Shown: positions 12,605 to 33,200, counted from the first letter of the stretch. The stretch: 64,000 nucleotides of DNA from Montifringilla adamsi (GCA_017590115.1 JAGGNK010006571.1:496001-560000), one strand, 5' to 3'. Numbers and translations: made by a program. Notes: generated by a model from the letters alone, not told the origin.

Positions 12605-15600
12605 CTGTTGAGTTACAAGAAAAACCTCTCAGAAACAGTAAAAAACAGGAGCATTCTCTGTAGAATCTAATTCAGGTGTTTCAGAGAAATCCAAGATTTG
12701 AGTAATTTTTTTTTTTTTTTTTTTTTTTTTCTAATTCAGGTGTTTCAGAGAAGTCCAAGATTTGAGTAATTTTTATTTTTTTTTAAATCTTAGGAAAGTA
12801 TTTGTAATAGATATTGTGGCTTTGATGCCTTGACAAAGAATATCTAAAACCAGAAAATGTTTTTTTTATCAAATTAAATCAAAACACATAAATTATCCCG
12901 TAAATTAAAAAAAAAAAAAATTAAATTAAAACTGCTGGGCAAAGACTTTGCATGCTCCAATTCACGATTCTCTTCAGTGGCATTCTTCTCTGAGGGAGTG
13001 AAAGTTCAGCCCCCTGAATTTATGCTATTTATGACACCCCAAGGTTCATGAGCTATTGTATGATACTCAAAGGCTCAAAATTTACAGTCTAACACCAAGA
13101 CCAATCCTGGGACACTCAAAACATCACAGAGACAACAACCCAAAGCAAACATTCTTCTGTCACTCTATGGTAAAATACTGTTACATTAAATAATATTGAA
13201 ATTGAGCTTAGTTGAATCCATACCCTGTTAACATGAATGAATATGAATCCCTACAGCAGCATTCCATGAAAGAGAATGTAGAATCATGGAATGCTTTGGA
13301 TTGTGAGGTACTTTTAAAGGTAGTCTAGTTGAACACCCCTGCCATGGGCTGGGACATCTTAAAGTGCTCAGAGCCCCATCCAGTCCCCATCTACTGCCTC
13401 TCTGAGCAACCCATTCCAGTGTTCCACCATTGTATTTGTAAAATTTTTCTTACTTATATCTAATATGAATCTGCCCTGTTTTAGTTTAAAACTATCACCC
13501 TTGTCTTGTTTAAAACTATCACCCTTGTCTTGTCCCTCCAGGCCCTACTAAAAAAGTCTGTCCCCATCTTGTTTACAAGCCCCCTTTAAGTACTGAAATG
13601 CCACAACAAGGTCTCCCCAGAGTCAAGTCTTCTGCAGGCTGAATAACCCCAATTCTCTCAGCCTGCCATCACGAAAGGAGCTCCTCTGAACCCACTCCAA
13701 CGGGTCCACATCCCTCTTGTGATGGGGTGCCCAGAGCTGGATGCAGTATTCCAAGTGGGGTCCCACCAGAGCAGAGGAGGGGGGAAGAATCCCCTCTTTC
13801 CCCTGCTGGCCACGCTGCTTTGGATGCAGCCCAGGACATGTTTGGCTCTCTGGGCTGTGAGTGCCCATGGCTGGATCATGCCCAGCCTCTCACACACCAG
13901 CACCCCCAAGTCCATCTCAGCAGGGCTGCTCTCCATCTGTTCATTCCCCAGCCTGTGTTGGTACTTAGAGCTACCCTGACCCAGGTCCAGCACCTGGTAC
14001 TTGGGCTTGTTAAACCTTGTAATATTCCCATGGGCCGAGTTCTTGTCCAGGTCCCTCTGTTCTTCTTCTTGTCCAGTCCCATCCTGTTCTTCAGACACGT
14101 CAACTGCACCACTCAGCTTGGTGCATCTGCAAACTTGTCTGAGAGTGCATTCAATCCCACTGTTTTATGCTATTGATGAAGACATTAAGCAGGACTGCTC
14201 TAATACAGACCCCTGAAGGACACTAATTGTAACTGACCTTCATCCGGACATTGAGACATTGATCATTACCCTCTGAATGCAGCTATCCAGATAACTCCTT
14301 ATTCACTGAATAATCCATCCACCAAATCCATCTCTCCCCAGTGTAGAGAGCAGGATGCTGAGGGGAACTGTGTCACATACCAGCTCTTCTTGGTTGAATA
14401 CCTACAGTCCAGCTTTCCTCCATTCACAAAAATTGAGAGGACATGAAAGTCAGGGGAAATATCACTGCTTTTCCAGAACAGAGCAACACCCTGACCAGAC
14501 AGATGCTCTTTTTCTAATAAGTGCTTTGCAAATTCTACCACAGACTAAGTGAGACATAAATTAACACATGTAGACTTAAAAGAAATTTCTTTCTATCCCA
14601 AATAGTGATTATGTTCTAAGGAAAAAAAAAAAAAGAAACTTAACAGATTTAGCCACTTTTGTCCTTTGGAAACGTTCGATGGTATGTTTAAGCAGACTAG
14701 CAGTGCACATCCATTTGGAGTTCCTTTTATTCTTACATATTATATCTGTCTGGAAGACTAATTTTAATGGCAAACTCTACAGGCTACTTCTGTTACATGT
14801 AAAACACTATTTGCTTTGGTTATCATGATGTAATGTTTAAACATTAAAACATTCAAAAGCACAGCAGTTATTAACAAATGTAGCTGAATTTAAGTCACAA
14901 AGACAAAAATACATAAAATTTCACAAAAAAAATACCTACAGTCCAGCTTTCCTCCATTCACAAAAATTGAGAGGACATGAAAGTCAGGGGAAATATCACT
15001 GCTTTTCCAGAACAGAGCAACACCCTGACCAGACAGATGCTCTTTTTCTAATAAGTGCTTTGCAAATTCTACCACAGACTAAGTGAGACATAAAATGTAG
15101 ACTTAAAAGAAATTTCCTTTCTATCCCAAATACTGATTATGTTCTAAGGAAAAAAAAAAAAAGAAACTTAACAGATTTAGCCACTTTTGTCCTTTGGAAA
15201 CGTTCGATGGTATGTTTAAGCAGACTAGCAGTGCACATCCATTTGGAGTTCCTTTTATTCTTATCTGTCTGGAAGACTAATTTTAATGGCAAACTCTACA
15301 GGCTACTTCTGTTACATGTAAAACACTATTTGCTTTGGTTATCATGATGTAATGTTTAAACATTAAAACATTCAAAAGCACAGCAGTTATTAACAAATGT
15401 AGCTGAATTTAAGTCACAAAGACAAAAATACATAAAATTTCACAAAAAAAAGATGAAAGAAACAAACCCCAAAAAGAACATCATTAGAAAATAACACCGA
15501 CTAAAAAAAAGGTATTTTCTAAAAGCTGCAAAGAGCTTTCGCTATCACATACATTCAGGGTGTGCCTTTGATATAATATCCAATTATAGCTACATTAAGC

Positions 15601-18600
15601 TAACAATGGAATATTTTAGGAAAATTACAGTCATAGATCTAATATACCAAAGAGTTACCTCCAGATATTTTTAAGGCTCTGATTTCATCCACACTGCAAA
15701 TGCTTTTTAAAATTTTGGCTGCCTTAAACAACTAGAATAAGCCTACTAGCACCTTCAACCACCTAGAAGAATAAGCCCATTTTGTTATCTGAAACTGAGT
15801 TGAGACACCAGAAAAAAAAATTTTACAGAATACACAAATATAGACTATATACTAATTTTTAGAACCAATTATGAAAATTAGTGACACTGCATATCCATAT
15901 TAGCACAAATTAGAAAAAATCATAAATAGTTCAGCTAAGTTTAGCCAAAAAGAATTATATCCTTGAACTAGTCAAACTAGTTTTTAAGCTAAATATATCA
16001 GTTACATTAGCTGTTCAAATCATACTGTATTTTATGTGAAGCCAGTGTTTGGGGGAATTTTTTGGTGTGTCAACACAGATACATAGTTTAGTAAACCTTT
16101 TGTACAGTATTTAATCAGTTAAAATACACAGGAGCTGCAAACATGAACACCTGGCAAGAATTCCATCATCCTACCCTGAACAAGTACGTCTCTCTCTGCA
16201 ATAAGTCAGAAACAAACACACCTTCCCCCCGGATGCTTGCAAGAACAAGAGAGGTCTTAGTCTTCCCTAAAGATCAATAAATGCAGGTTTTTAAAGCTAA
16301 TCTTGGATATGAAATAAAAGCACTGTGTGAAAGCATTAAATCAGGCCAGCATTATTGCAAAAGCTAAAGAGACCTATTGTTCCTCAGTAAAAAAGAAAAA
16401 AAAATGCATTAAGGTTTCTAGAAAATTAATTTAGTCATTCAGGAGGCTGAGCATTAACAACTTCCAAAGTAAATTCAAAGGGGATCATAAGCAAACAAAT
16501 GCTCAGGAAATACAGAGGTTCATATGTTTGCATCTGTTGCATTTATGACAGTACTTTTCCTGAAAGAATTTAATCTAGTATTTACTGGATCTACAAAAGT
16601 TATTCTGAGCCCTACAGCTACCCTTTCTACCACAGCTGTTACTAATGTATCCTGCTTTATTACGTTTAAAAGTTAATTCAGTACTTCTGCTGGGTTTACT
16701 CACATTTTCCCAAGGCATTTGTTTATTCCTAGTTTACTGAGCCAGCTTTCCTCACCAGGACTTTTCCCCTCGGTGCAACGGTGGAACTCCTGACCGCAAA
16801 TCCAAACGTTCCCAGTGCCCCCTGCCGGAACTCAGGCAAAAGAGCACCCAGGGCTGGCAGCATGAGGAATATCCTGGTGCTCACTAATTCCCACCCCTAC
16901 CCATTTCAGTTTCCAATACGGGTTACAATTGGAATCTGAAGTAGAGATTTACTTCTGGTGCCGTTGAAAAAACAAACAAGCAAACAAAAAAAGCACAGAA
17001 TAGGAAGGTTTATTATGCCTCCTGTTACTGCTGCAGAAATGTTTTCAGTGTACTCTGTATGGTATGGCATCACAAAAAGCTCTTCGCTCACTTCATCTCA
17101 TGCCTGCCTTAGCAAAGGAACAAGCAATACAGAAGCACAGGATGACAGAATTGGGTTTGTTCAGCCTAGAAAAGAGACAGCTTCAGGGGAACCTAACTGC
17201 TGCCCCCAGTACCTGAAGGGAGTCTACAAGATGGAGAGGGACCTTCCACAGGCACATCTAGTGACAGGACAAGGGAGAAGGGCTTCAAACTGAAAGAGAG
17301 TAGGTTTAGATTGGGTATTGGGGAGAAATTCTTCCCATGAGGGTGGTGAGGCAATGGAACAGGTTGCCCAGAGAAGTCATGGATGCCCCAGCCATGGAAT
17401 TGTTCAAACCAGGTTAGATGGAGCTCTGAGGAACCTGGTCTAGTCAAAAGTGTCCCTGCTCATGGCAGGGGGGTTGGAACTAGAGAAGAGAAGATTGCGT
17501 GCAGACCTCATAGCAGCAGCCTTCCAATATCAGAAGGGAGCCTACAGGGAGGAAGCTCCTAATGAAGCTGGAGAAGGTCGCTTCATCAGGAACCGTAGAG
17601 ATAGGACAGTGGAGAATGGAAAAATGAAAGGGGAAATTTAGGTTAGGCATTAGGAAGAAATTCTTTACTGTGAGGGTGGTGAGACACTGGAACAGGTTGC
17701 CCAAGGAGTTTCTGGATGCCCCAACACTGGCAGTGTTCAAAGCCAGGTTGGGTAAGGCCTTGAGCAATCTGGTCTAGTGGAAGGTATCCCATGCACAGGA
17801 GGCTTGGGACTTGTTGATGTTTAAGGTCCCTTCCAACCCTTAATAATCTATGATTCTATAATTATTACTGACTACCTTTGACCATCTGCCAGTTGATTCA
17901 TTTTGCAGATTAATGTATTAACACTGAATGCCTTGGCATTAAAATAATTAAACATTGTAACAAATAATTAAATGGTTTAATAAATAAAATATAATAATAT
18001 AATTTTAAAAATAAATAGTAAACTTACCATTTGAGGTACTCCAAAAACAACAACATTTCTATAATGGGAAAAAGAAACCTAAAATAAAATTTGAGAACAA
18101 ATCTTATTGAAAATGGCATTTATAGTTAGAGAAATCCTCACCATTCTTTTCTCCTAATCCCTCTAGCTGCACTTCTTTCAACAGGGATTTAGACCAAAAA
18201 TACGTAAGGAGATCCCTTACCAACTTTTCATCACAAAAATTTCCACATAAAGAAAACTTTATACTGCTGAACAGCAAAAAACTTCTACTGTCTGGCCAAC
18301 AATAAGGAACAGCAATTCTAGAAGCACAGAACACATTAATTTAGAAAATACCTACATGACTTTATTAATAACAGAAGGGATATTTTCACAACTCCTGTAT
18401 ATGATAAAATCATGCATGCTTTAAGTTCACCCCTTCTTTTGTTAAAGGTTAGCCAGCTATAAAAATTTCCTAGGCATTCTAATGACTGAGTTCTCACTCA
18501 GTGCCATGAAGTTCTCCTATGTTCCTCTCAGAACACAAACAACCCCACAGCCAAAAAAACCCTCCCGCATAATTCATCAGGCCCAGGCTTGCTCAAGGAG

Positions 18601-21528
18601 CCTCTATTGATAGAGGAAGCACTTGGATAAAGCACAAAAGCAGCAGAACAGCATACTGAGCTCAAAGATTCCCAGCACAAGTACTCTGCTCAAAGCCCAG
18701 TGTAGGACCTTCTGGTCAGACAGCATTTCAGCTCTTTCCTGAAAGTATTTCCAAACTTACAAAATCTCACAATCATCCCAGATCCATTCTTACATAATTC
18801 ACTACCCACCTTCCATAAATCTGAAATATAAAATTTGGTGTTCTGATGTACTCCATCTCTCCAGGCACGATATCTGGAGTACCAGACGAGCCAGGGATTC
18901 AATTCATAACCGACAGCCTGGAATCCCTTTTTTGCAGCTGCTATCACCTACAAGGAAGAAAATAAATCTTCACTTTGAAACATAAAAGTCTATTCACCTA
19001 CAGGGAAGCACACAGTTTTATTTAAAATATAAATCAAAGGAAAGCACTTTCCTAAGTCACCCTGGGTTTAACGCCCAACAGATCAGCTGTATAGTGAAAA
19101 AAAACTCAAAACTACATTTTACTATTATTACTAGTCCTGACTGAAATATAGTCAGGCAAGCAAAATGAAAACAAACATTCACAGGGCAAAGCTGTGAGCT
19201 TGCAGTACATCTATGATCCACATAAAAGTTTAATTTAACACATTCATTACAGTGTCTTGGAATTAAAGAGAACCAACACTGATGACAGAGAGAACAGTGA
19301 AACTCACAAGAAAAATGCTGAAAATTAGACCACTTATTTGAAAAGCAGTGAGGGATAGGCACTTGAGCAGCCCCTGAATCAGAGCCAAAATGGCATACCA
19401 ATAGAAAGAGTGTGAAAGCAATTGTGATCTACATTGAAAAAAAAAAAATGCACTGATTTCCAGAATAAAGGTTTAAGACAAAATTTAAAAGGCTACTGTG
19501 AACTTCTGATCAGCAACTGCCTGATCAACTATCAATTGCAAAACAAGCAAGGTGAAATCAAAGTACACTTAACAGAACTTCTCAAACAGCTTTACCTGGA
19601 CTGTATATTTCATGCTGCTAAAATAATGCATCTTCCATCACACACAGAGCACTTGTAAATTCACCAAAAGAATCTGACATTTTTACCACACTTGGAAATG
19701 TGGTAAATATCTTCATTTATCCACTGACTACACCTGAGTAAGTGCTAAATAATTAGAAGCATTTGAAGACACTTTTTTCAGGACAGATGCATCAAGGAAG
19801 CACTAAGCATTCATTTTTAGGCACCTGGCTTTCCAAATAGTCTTCAGTCTCCATTTAGGCACCTATATATCAGAATTAATGACACAGTATCTATTGAAAC
19901 TAAACACCCCTGATGAGAGTCAGCAGCCACAATGATGAACAGAGAGGGCATCAGAAACTGCAGTTATCTCATGCCTAAGTTTCTTAGTCTGTTTCCTACC
20001 CAGGCACAATTTCAGCAATCTTCACAGACTTGGGGTTCCAAATCAATTTTTTTTTTACATGGACAAATAGTTGACTTATTCACATAAAACACGGACAAAG
20101 GTAGCACTCAAGAACACATGTGTTTCCATCAAAAACCACCACCATGTTGCTAACTCTGACTTGAAGCAGGTGTTACGAAGAAGCACACAAAACATCACAG
20201 CAACAAAAGAAAAACCAAACCACACCATTTCCCACTATATCCTCACCACAAAAACTCCTCAAAAACTGGGGCTCAGGCAATACCTGAGCTGTGGAAACAC
20301 AGCACCACTTTTTCTTTCATGGTTCTCACTGGTGTTACGAAGAAGCACACAAAACATCACAGCAACAAAAGAAAAACCAAACCATACCATTTCCCACTAT
20401 ATCCTCACCACATTTCACAAACTGGGGCTCAAGCAATACCGTGGAAACACAGCATCACTTTTTCTTTCATGATTCTCACCATTTCTCTTGGTGTTTATTC
20501 TAGTTTCACCACATGGATTTGGAAGTAGGGGAGCTAGCACTGCAGAAAGGTTTGAAGACTACAGCTCTAACCACATCAGTACTTTTATTTTTATAATCCA
20601 TCGCTCATTGCCTGGTTCTTTTTGCAATTCTATCACCTTCATACATTAAACATCTCACAGCCTCACTTGCTGCAGCTACACACCTCACAAACTGGGGCTC
20701 AAGCAATACCGTGGAAACACAGCATCACTTTTTCTTTCATGATTCTCACCATTTCTCTTGGTGTTTATTCTAGTTTCACCACATGGATTTGGAAGTAGGG
20801 GAGCTAGCACTGCAGAAAGGTTTGAAGACTACAGCTCTAACCACATCAGTACTTTTATTTTTATAATCCATCGCTCATTGCCTGGTTCTTTTTGCAATTC
20901 TATCACCTTCATACATTAAACATCTCACAGCCTCGCTGCAGCTACACACCTCTGTGTGGAATCACAGCTCTCTGTCAATCAGTACCAAGACTCTGATTGT
21001 ATCTTTTCAAGCGAACGCACTGTGATTCCCTCCAGTCACCACAATGACATTTTGTCCACTACCTTGGCCAAGCTACAGGTAAGACTGCAGAAAAAACTAT
21101 TTATTACTCATCAAAACTGAATGTAAACCTCTCTCAGATTTGATCCTTTCTGTAAGGCTCAAACACAACCATCGGATGCCAAAGACAACACATTTTTAAA
21201 TGTGAGAAAACGCAGCCCCAGCACTTGGGCACTTTTTTAAGCGGCAACATCCGTAACTTACAATGCGGCCATCCCCGCTACCGATGTCAACCAGGGAGCC
21301 ACTTCTGTTTTCCAACATTTTCAGCACATTCTGGATCTGAGCGGCGGTGGCAGGAACGAAGGGCAGGCACACCTTCCTTAGGGCCGGGGTCAGGAAGGGG
21401 GTGGCCACAGCATAGAGGGCCACCAAGGTGCCCCCCACACCGGCCGTGACCAGCAGGCCCCAGCCGTTCCTCCGGGAGCCGCCCGAGCCCTCCTCCTGCG
21501 GGACCTCCTTCGCCAGCGCCTGGGACAT
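12407..21528 (-). CDS. ATPSCKMT: ATP synthase c subunit lysine N-methyltransferase (4 coding exons, 217 aa)
   Basis: Known role of the family: an S-adenosylmethionine-dependent mitochondrial methyltransferase (formerly FAM173B) that methylates a lysine of the ATP synthase c subunit. Seen here: four minus-strand exons (21528-21262, 18947-18810, 18078-18028, 12604-12407) joined in phase 0 at every junction, giving 217 aa, close to the roughly 233 aa of the human protein. Residues about 23-46 form one hydrophobic segment near the N-terminus, consistent with a membrane anchor. The SAM-binding motif I ([10 protein letters not shown]) lies at residues 80-89, followed by the conserved [17 protein letters not shown] block in exon 2 and the [20 protein letters not shown] block in exon 4. 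The ATG at 21528 is chosen because it gives the family N-terminus inside the CpG island. The last 20 or so residues differ from what I recall of mammals. It is head to head with CCT5. Introns are 2.3, 0.7 and 5.4 kb; the first and third hold recent tandem duplications. Confidence 0.95.
12667..12784. repeat. 64-bp tandem duplication with poly(T) runs
   Basis: 'ctaattcaggtgtttcagag' to 'gatttgagtaatttt' occurs at 12667 and 12731 with one substitution, separated by a T-run of more than 25 bases. In ATPSCKMT intron 3. Confidence 0.9.
13278..14540 (-). mobile_element. CR1 LINE, long antisense copy in ATPSCKMT intron 3
   Basis: The minus strand carries a degenerate reverse-transcriptase C-terminal reading frame (about 14098-13623) with CR1-typical motifs such as [24 protein letters not shown] and [11 protein letters not shown]. 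It is broken by frameshifts and lacks a complete ORF. It contains a 27-bp internal duplication near 13487-13540. The left end is the 3' terminus; the right end runs into the 534-bp tandem duplication. Confidence 0.85.
14398..15451. repeat. Tandem duplication, unit 534 bp, about 97% identical
   Basis: Sequence from 'atacctacagtccagctttc' (14398) repeats from 14932 and runs to about 15451. Differences are few: two short deletions in the second copy (near 15093 and 15263) and scattered single-base changes. The unit joins a CR1 segment to unique intron sequence. Confidence 0.95.
17128..17478 (+). mobile_element. CR1 LINE 3' region, first copy
   Basis: Contains 'gagaaattcttcccatgagg', 'ggcaatggaacaggttgccc' and 'gcaggggggttggaac' in the order of a CR1 3' UTR. 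It stops just before the usual terminal repeats, where a second CR1 begins. Confidence 0.85.
17479..17863 (+). mobile_element. CR1 LINE 3' region, second copy in tandem
   Basis: Begins 'agaagattgcgtgcagacct' and ends 'tctatgattctata', the CR1 terminus. Directly abuts the first copy in the same orientation, which suggests insertion into it or fusion of two elements. Confidence 0.85.
18028..18078 (-). CDS. ATPSCKMT: ATPSCKMT coding exon 3 (micro-exon, 51 bp)
   Basis: Encodes [17 protein letters not shown] (residues 136-152). It is flanked by an ATTTTAG acceptor and a GTAAGT donor, phase 0 on both sides. It is too short to stand out as an ORF and is recognised from the conserved [10 protein letters not shown] block. 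Confidence 0.94.
18810..18947 (-). CDS. ATPSCKMT: ATPSCKMT coding exon 2
   Basis: Encodes 46 residues (90-135), with the [17 protein letters not shown] core and ending ...ISDLWK. The acceptor is TTCCTTGTAG. The donor is GTGGGT, a weaker than usual site, but phase 0 on both sides and conserved protein sequence support it. Confidence 0.94.
20169..20484. repeat. Tandem duplication, unit 162 bp, in ATPSCKMT intron 1
   Basis: 'ggtgttacgaagaagcacac' begins at 20169 and 20331; the copies share most bases to the 'ttctttcatg.ttctcac' end, with small indels. Confidence 0.9.
20415..20951. repeat. Tandem duplication, unit 270 bp, overlapping the previous one
   Basis: 'tcacaaactggggctcaagc' begins at 20415 and 20685; copies run to 20684 and 20951 and are almost identical (one small deletion near the end). 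The start overlaps the last part of the 162-bp duplication, so 'gtggaaacacagca' is present three times. Confidence 0.95.
21262..21528 (-). CDS. ATPSCKMT: ATPSCKMT coding exon 1
   Basis: Encodes residues 1-89: a Gly/Ser-rich start, one hydrophobic segment and SAM motif I. It ends in frame at ...GDGRI directly before a GTAAGT donor (21261-21256). It lies wholly within the CpG island. Confidence 0.95.
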
Positions 21529-22295
21529 CGCGCCTGCGGACGGACAGACAGTGTTTTCGCCCATTTGAGACAAATACGTGTCTTGTAGCAAAGAGCTACG
21601 ATGTAAGAGATGAAAAAAAACCACCCTACACTTCAGCCGATCCCAAGGAAACGCTACAGCTGCTGAAAAGCTGAGGCACGAGGGGGCAGGAATGCGGTTC
21701 CCATATAAACCGCTGGCCCCGCACAGGCGGGCGGGCAGCAGCTCCAGGGCGGCGCAGGGGGCACCTCCGGCCACGGAAACATGTCCTGGAGCTACTGCTC
21801 CTCCTTCGCGGAGGAGCTTTTCCCTGGGACACTGCGACACCCAGCACACACCCCAGCTCGCCAAGGAGCAACCCAGCCTAATGCTCGGCCTGCAGCAGTC
21901 ACAGGGCAGGGCAGTACCACTGCGCTGTGAGGGGCAGGGAACGGAAACCTTTCCAAAGGCGCTCCGGAGAGAAGCGCCGCGCACACTTTTCCACCGTGTG
22001 TCTGTCTTCTCTCCTCCGCCCTCACGTCAGCCCGCCGCCGACCCGCTCGGCCCCGTTCGGTACATGCTTCCTCCTTCGCTCCCGCCCCCGAGAGCCGGGC
22101 CCTGCGGCCGCGCTCCTCCCCCAGCCCGGCCGGCTTCCAGAAGGCTCCGCCGGGGGCGCCACAAAGCTCCCGCCCCGAAATAAGGCGCGGGTGCAGCGAC
22201 CGCGCAGGCGCGGGGCGGCGCGCGGTGTCGCGGCGGGCGCGGCGACTTCCGGGCGGTGCGCGCGGGCGGCGGCGGTCGGAGCGGGCGGTGCAGCC

Positions 22296-30163
<7,868 letters not shown>

Positions 30164-30290
30164 AGGCTGAAAAGCAGGAAACATTAAGGGGCCACAGCAG
30201 TAGCGAAGACGGTAGTATCCTGATGCTTCATCTTCTGCTATTTATTCTGGACACTTTTTGTTTCACATACTGTAATAGCTAGTTGTTGGA

Positions 30291-30296
30291 AATAAA
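30291..30296 (+). other. CCT5: CCT5 poly(A) signal (AATAAA)
   Basis: AATAAA 128 bp after the stop, followed by a GT-rich stretch around 30305-30340, as expected for a short 3' UTR. Confidence 0.8.
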
Positions 30297-33200
30297 ACAA
30301 TTTAGCACTGGTGATTTCAAGGCTTGTTTCAGAAGTATTATTGCATCTTTTCTTAGACAGGTGTAACTATTCATAGAAAATACTTCCTGAATGTATGTAG
30401 GGAAAACATAACTAATGCAGCAATAAAATCTAATGGGTAATTTTCCATTGTTCCTTATGGGGAAGGCCCACAGATTCTCATTTTAAGAGGTCTGTCACTT
30501 TTTAAACAAATTAATTAAATATTAACCAATTAATTTAGCCTCCAGTAATTCTCATATGTTAAATATATTAAGTATGAAGTTTCAGTCTGAAGATTTAAAG
30601 GAACTGTGTTCCATGCATCCAGTTGCTTCAGTTTTTTTCTCCTTGTCCTCTTCTTGATTTATGAGGGTTAAAGAGGGTTTTTTCCCAGGGGCATACACAT
30701 TCAGCCAAGTGAGGGTTTTTCCCAGAACTTTGTCTGTAGTACCACAGTTGAGCACACTTACTCAAAAGATCCCCAGTATGACCTGAGAGTGGTAGAGTAA
30801 AATTGTTTAGTAAGGTGCTTTGCCTGTGAAACAATCAGCAAGAAACAAGTGGTAGACCAGAACTAATTTACAGTTTCTTTGAAAGATTTCAAAAGTGAGG
30901 GAAGTGTTACAAACACCAGCTCAGCATTACTTATGTTACATAGGGCAGAAGAAGCTCTTTACTGGCCACTGTTTGCTAGCAGGTCATGTTCTGATTGGTT
31001 TTTGCTGTGACTACCTTGCTTGAGTCAAAAAAAAAACCCTTCGGTGAGTGTTGATAGAGGAAGAAGGATAGAAACAACAGGTTTACTCATTACAGGACTG
31101 GTTTTATTTCTAGAACTGTTTGAGGATAAATCATGCAAAGCTTTATTGTCATTGATGAAAAATTAGTAGTGGGTGTTTCATCATTCCTCTTTTACCTCTT
31201 CCCAAATTAGCTTCATTTAGATGCAGTTCAGTGGATAGCAACAGTTAATCGGTTTTACTGCTGCCAAGTTCTGTCATTCTGAATCTGTTCAGGGTTGTAA
31301 GTGTGACTCTAAAAACCCATAAATACCTGGGCTCATGTAGAGCTATCTCCCACTTTGTTTGCTAATACAAAAGGAAAACAGCTGTAGCTAGAACTTAAAA
31401 GGGAGCAGTGTGCTTGTACTAATTTCATCTCACAGTGAAGTTGTACATGTGATAGCAAGGAAGTGAGAAAACAGCTCTTCCAATTTTACTGGTGTTTCAT
31501 CTTCTGCCCCTTGGCATGGTTGAACTCCCTTTGCTATCTAGGCCCTATATAGTTACAGGTTTTGGCTGTAAACAGCTGCCCCTAGGAACAGGACAAATTA
31601 CTTTGAAAATTGAAATTACAGCTTTACTGATCTGGCTCCAGGAAATAAACATTTTGTGGTCTGTATATAAATATTTACTAATATTCAACTAAATCTTAGT
31701 ATAGGAAGTCTGAAGCTTGATAATGGAATTTTGATAAAATTGTAAGAAATGGACATGGTTAATTTTTTCAAGGGTTTGTACTTCAACATAACAAATTTAT
31801 GGCATTAGCACCATCAGTCAGTGCTGCAGAGGCAACTGGAGGACAAATGGCTTTCATCACAGCATGCAACATACAACTGGAACTATTAAACCAAATTAAT
31901 GAAACAACTGCAGCACAAACTGGTACACTTTCACAGCAGGAGTAATTAAATTTCTGCTTTGACAGAACAGTGGCAATACCCATATTGGTAATCTGTGTGC
32001 TGTCTGGCTCTGGTCAAACAAAACTGGAAACATCTGAATAACAACAAGGTTGGGGGAGGCAAACACTGATGTTCAAATTAATCATGGTCCATTTCTAAGC
32101 ACTGGGAGTAAATGCCTGGCCTGATGGTGTGTTTGGAAGTGAGGTCCATGAGCCTGACTGTTCATGCTCTATGATTCCTGGGAAAATGCAGGGTTCACCA
32201 CGGGAGGGCAACATTCACCTATCACTGCCATAGCAGACTGCATCTGGATTTTTTAAAAGAGCTAAGGCAGCCAGCACGTCTTTCCCAACATCACTGACAG
32301 CACACAGATGTCATCAGTAAGATACAGATCTTTATGACTTCCCCTCAAGGGCTCAGTTACTTCAGCCAATTTCAGTACTAAGTTCCATGTGTCCTTCTAG
32401 ATCCAAGTTTTCACATCTTCACAGGACCCTTAACCTGACCCTGCCTGCATGTCTTGCTACTTCTGGTTCCCCTGTTACCAGCTGCCTTTTCCCAGCCTGG
32501 TCTGTTGGTCTCTCCTGCTGCATTCCCAAGCCTGGGCTCCCTTCCTGTTCTGGTCTCACACCTCTGTGCTGACACACTTGTCTTTGCAGGGGCACAAGAC
32601 AAGGCTGCCAGGAGCACAGTGCACAGCATACTCTCACTCCCTCAGACTGCAGCAGCTGGGGGGCTCATTCAGGACTGAGCTTTTGACTTCAGATGCACCA
32701 CAGTCTGAGTAGATTTTTTTTAGGAATAGGGGTTAAGCAGAGCTGTGAAGCAATTTTCTTGTTTCTCTACAGACACTTATAAATAAAAATGCATCCTTCC
32801 TCTGTTGAGGGAAAAACTTGCTTTTTGATCATTTCTGCATACTGCGTGAGGAAAGATGCCTTATAATGTGAACAGTTCCCATCCCAGTGATCCAATGTGA
32901 CCAGTTTAGGGATAGGATCTTAAGTGGAGCAATTAGCAAGGTGTTGCTAATCCACAGGTCTGTTAGCTCTCCCTCTGCTATCAAGACGTTTGGATATTAG
33001 GAGACCTACTTACCTAATTAATCTGAGTGGCTCCAGAACCTACCTGGGCTGCATGTCCTTATGCTAAGTCTGCACAGACAAGAGGGCACCATGGTAGCTG
33101 CTCTGCTCTGTGGCAGGATGGCAGGACTGTCCCTCACAGTATTAGAAATTGCTGTTACCTAGGCCATGGGGATGGTTATTACACCCTCTGGTATCATCAT

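Noticed and set aside
13623..14098. 146-codon minus-strand frame with conserved-looking protein
   Set aside because: It is the degenerate C-terminal part of a CR1 reverse transcriptase, not a host gene.
14299..15075. Two minus-strand frames with identical 50-residue beginnings, suggesting a repeated gene
   Set aside because: They are the two copies of the 534-bp tandem duplication in an intron; no domain or splice support.
20071..20984. Repeated frames resembling a CRISPR-like or coding repeat array
   Set aside because: Units of 162 and 270 bp overlap, lack spacers of constant length and lie in a vertebrate intron: simple tandem duplications.
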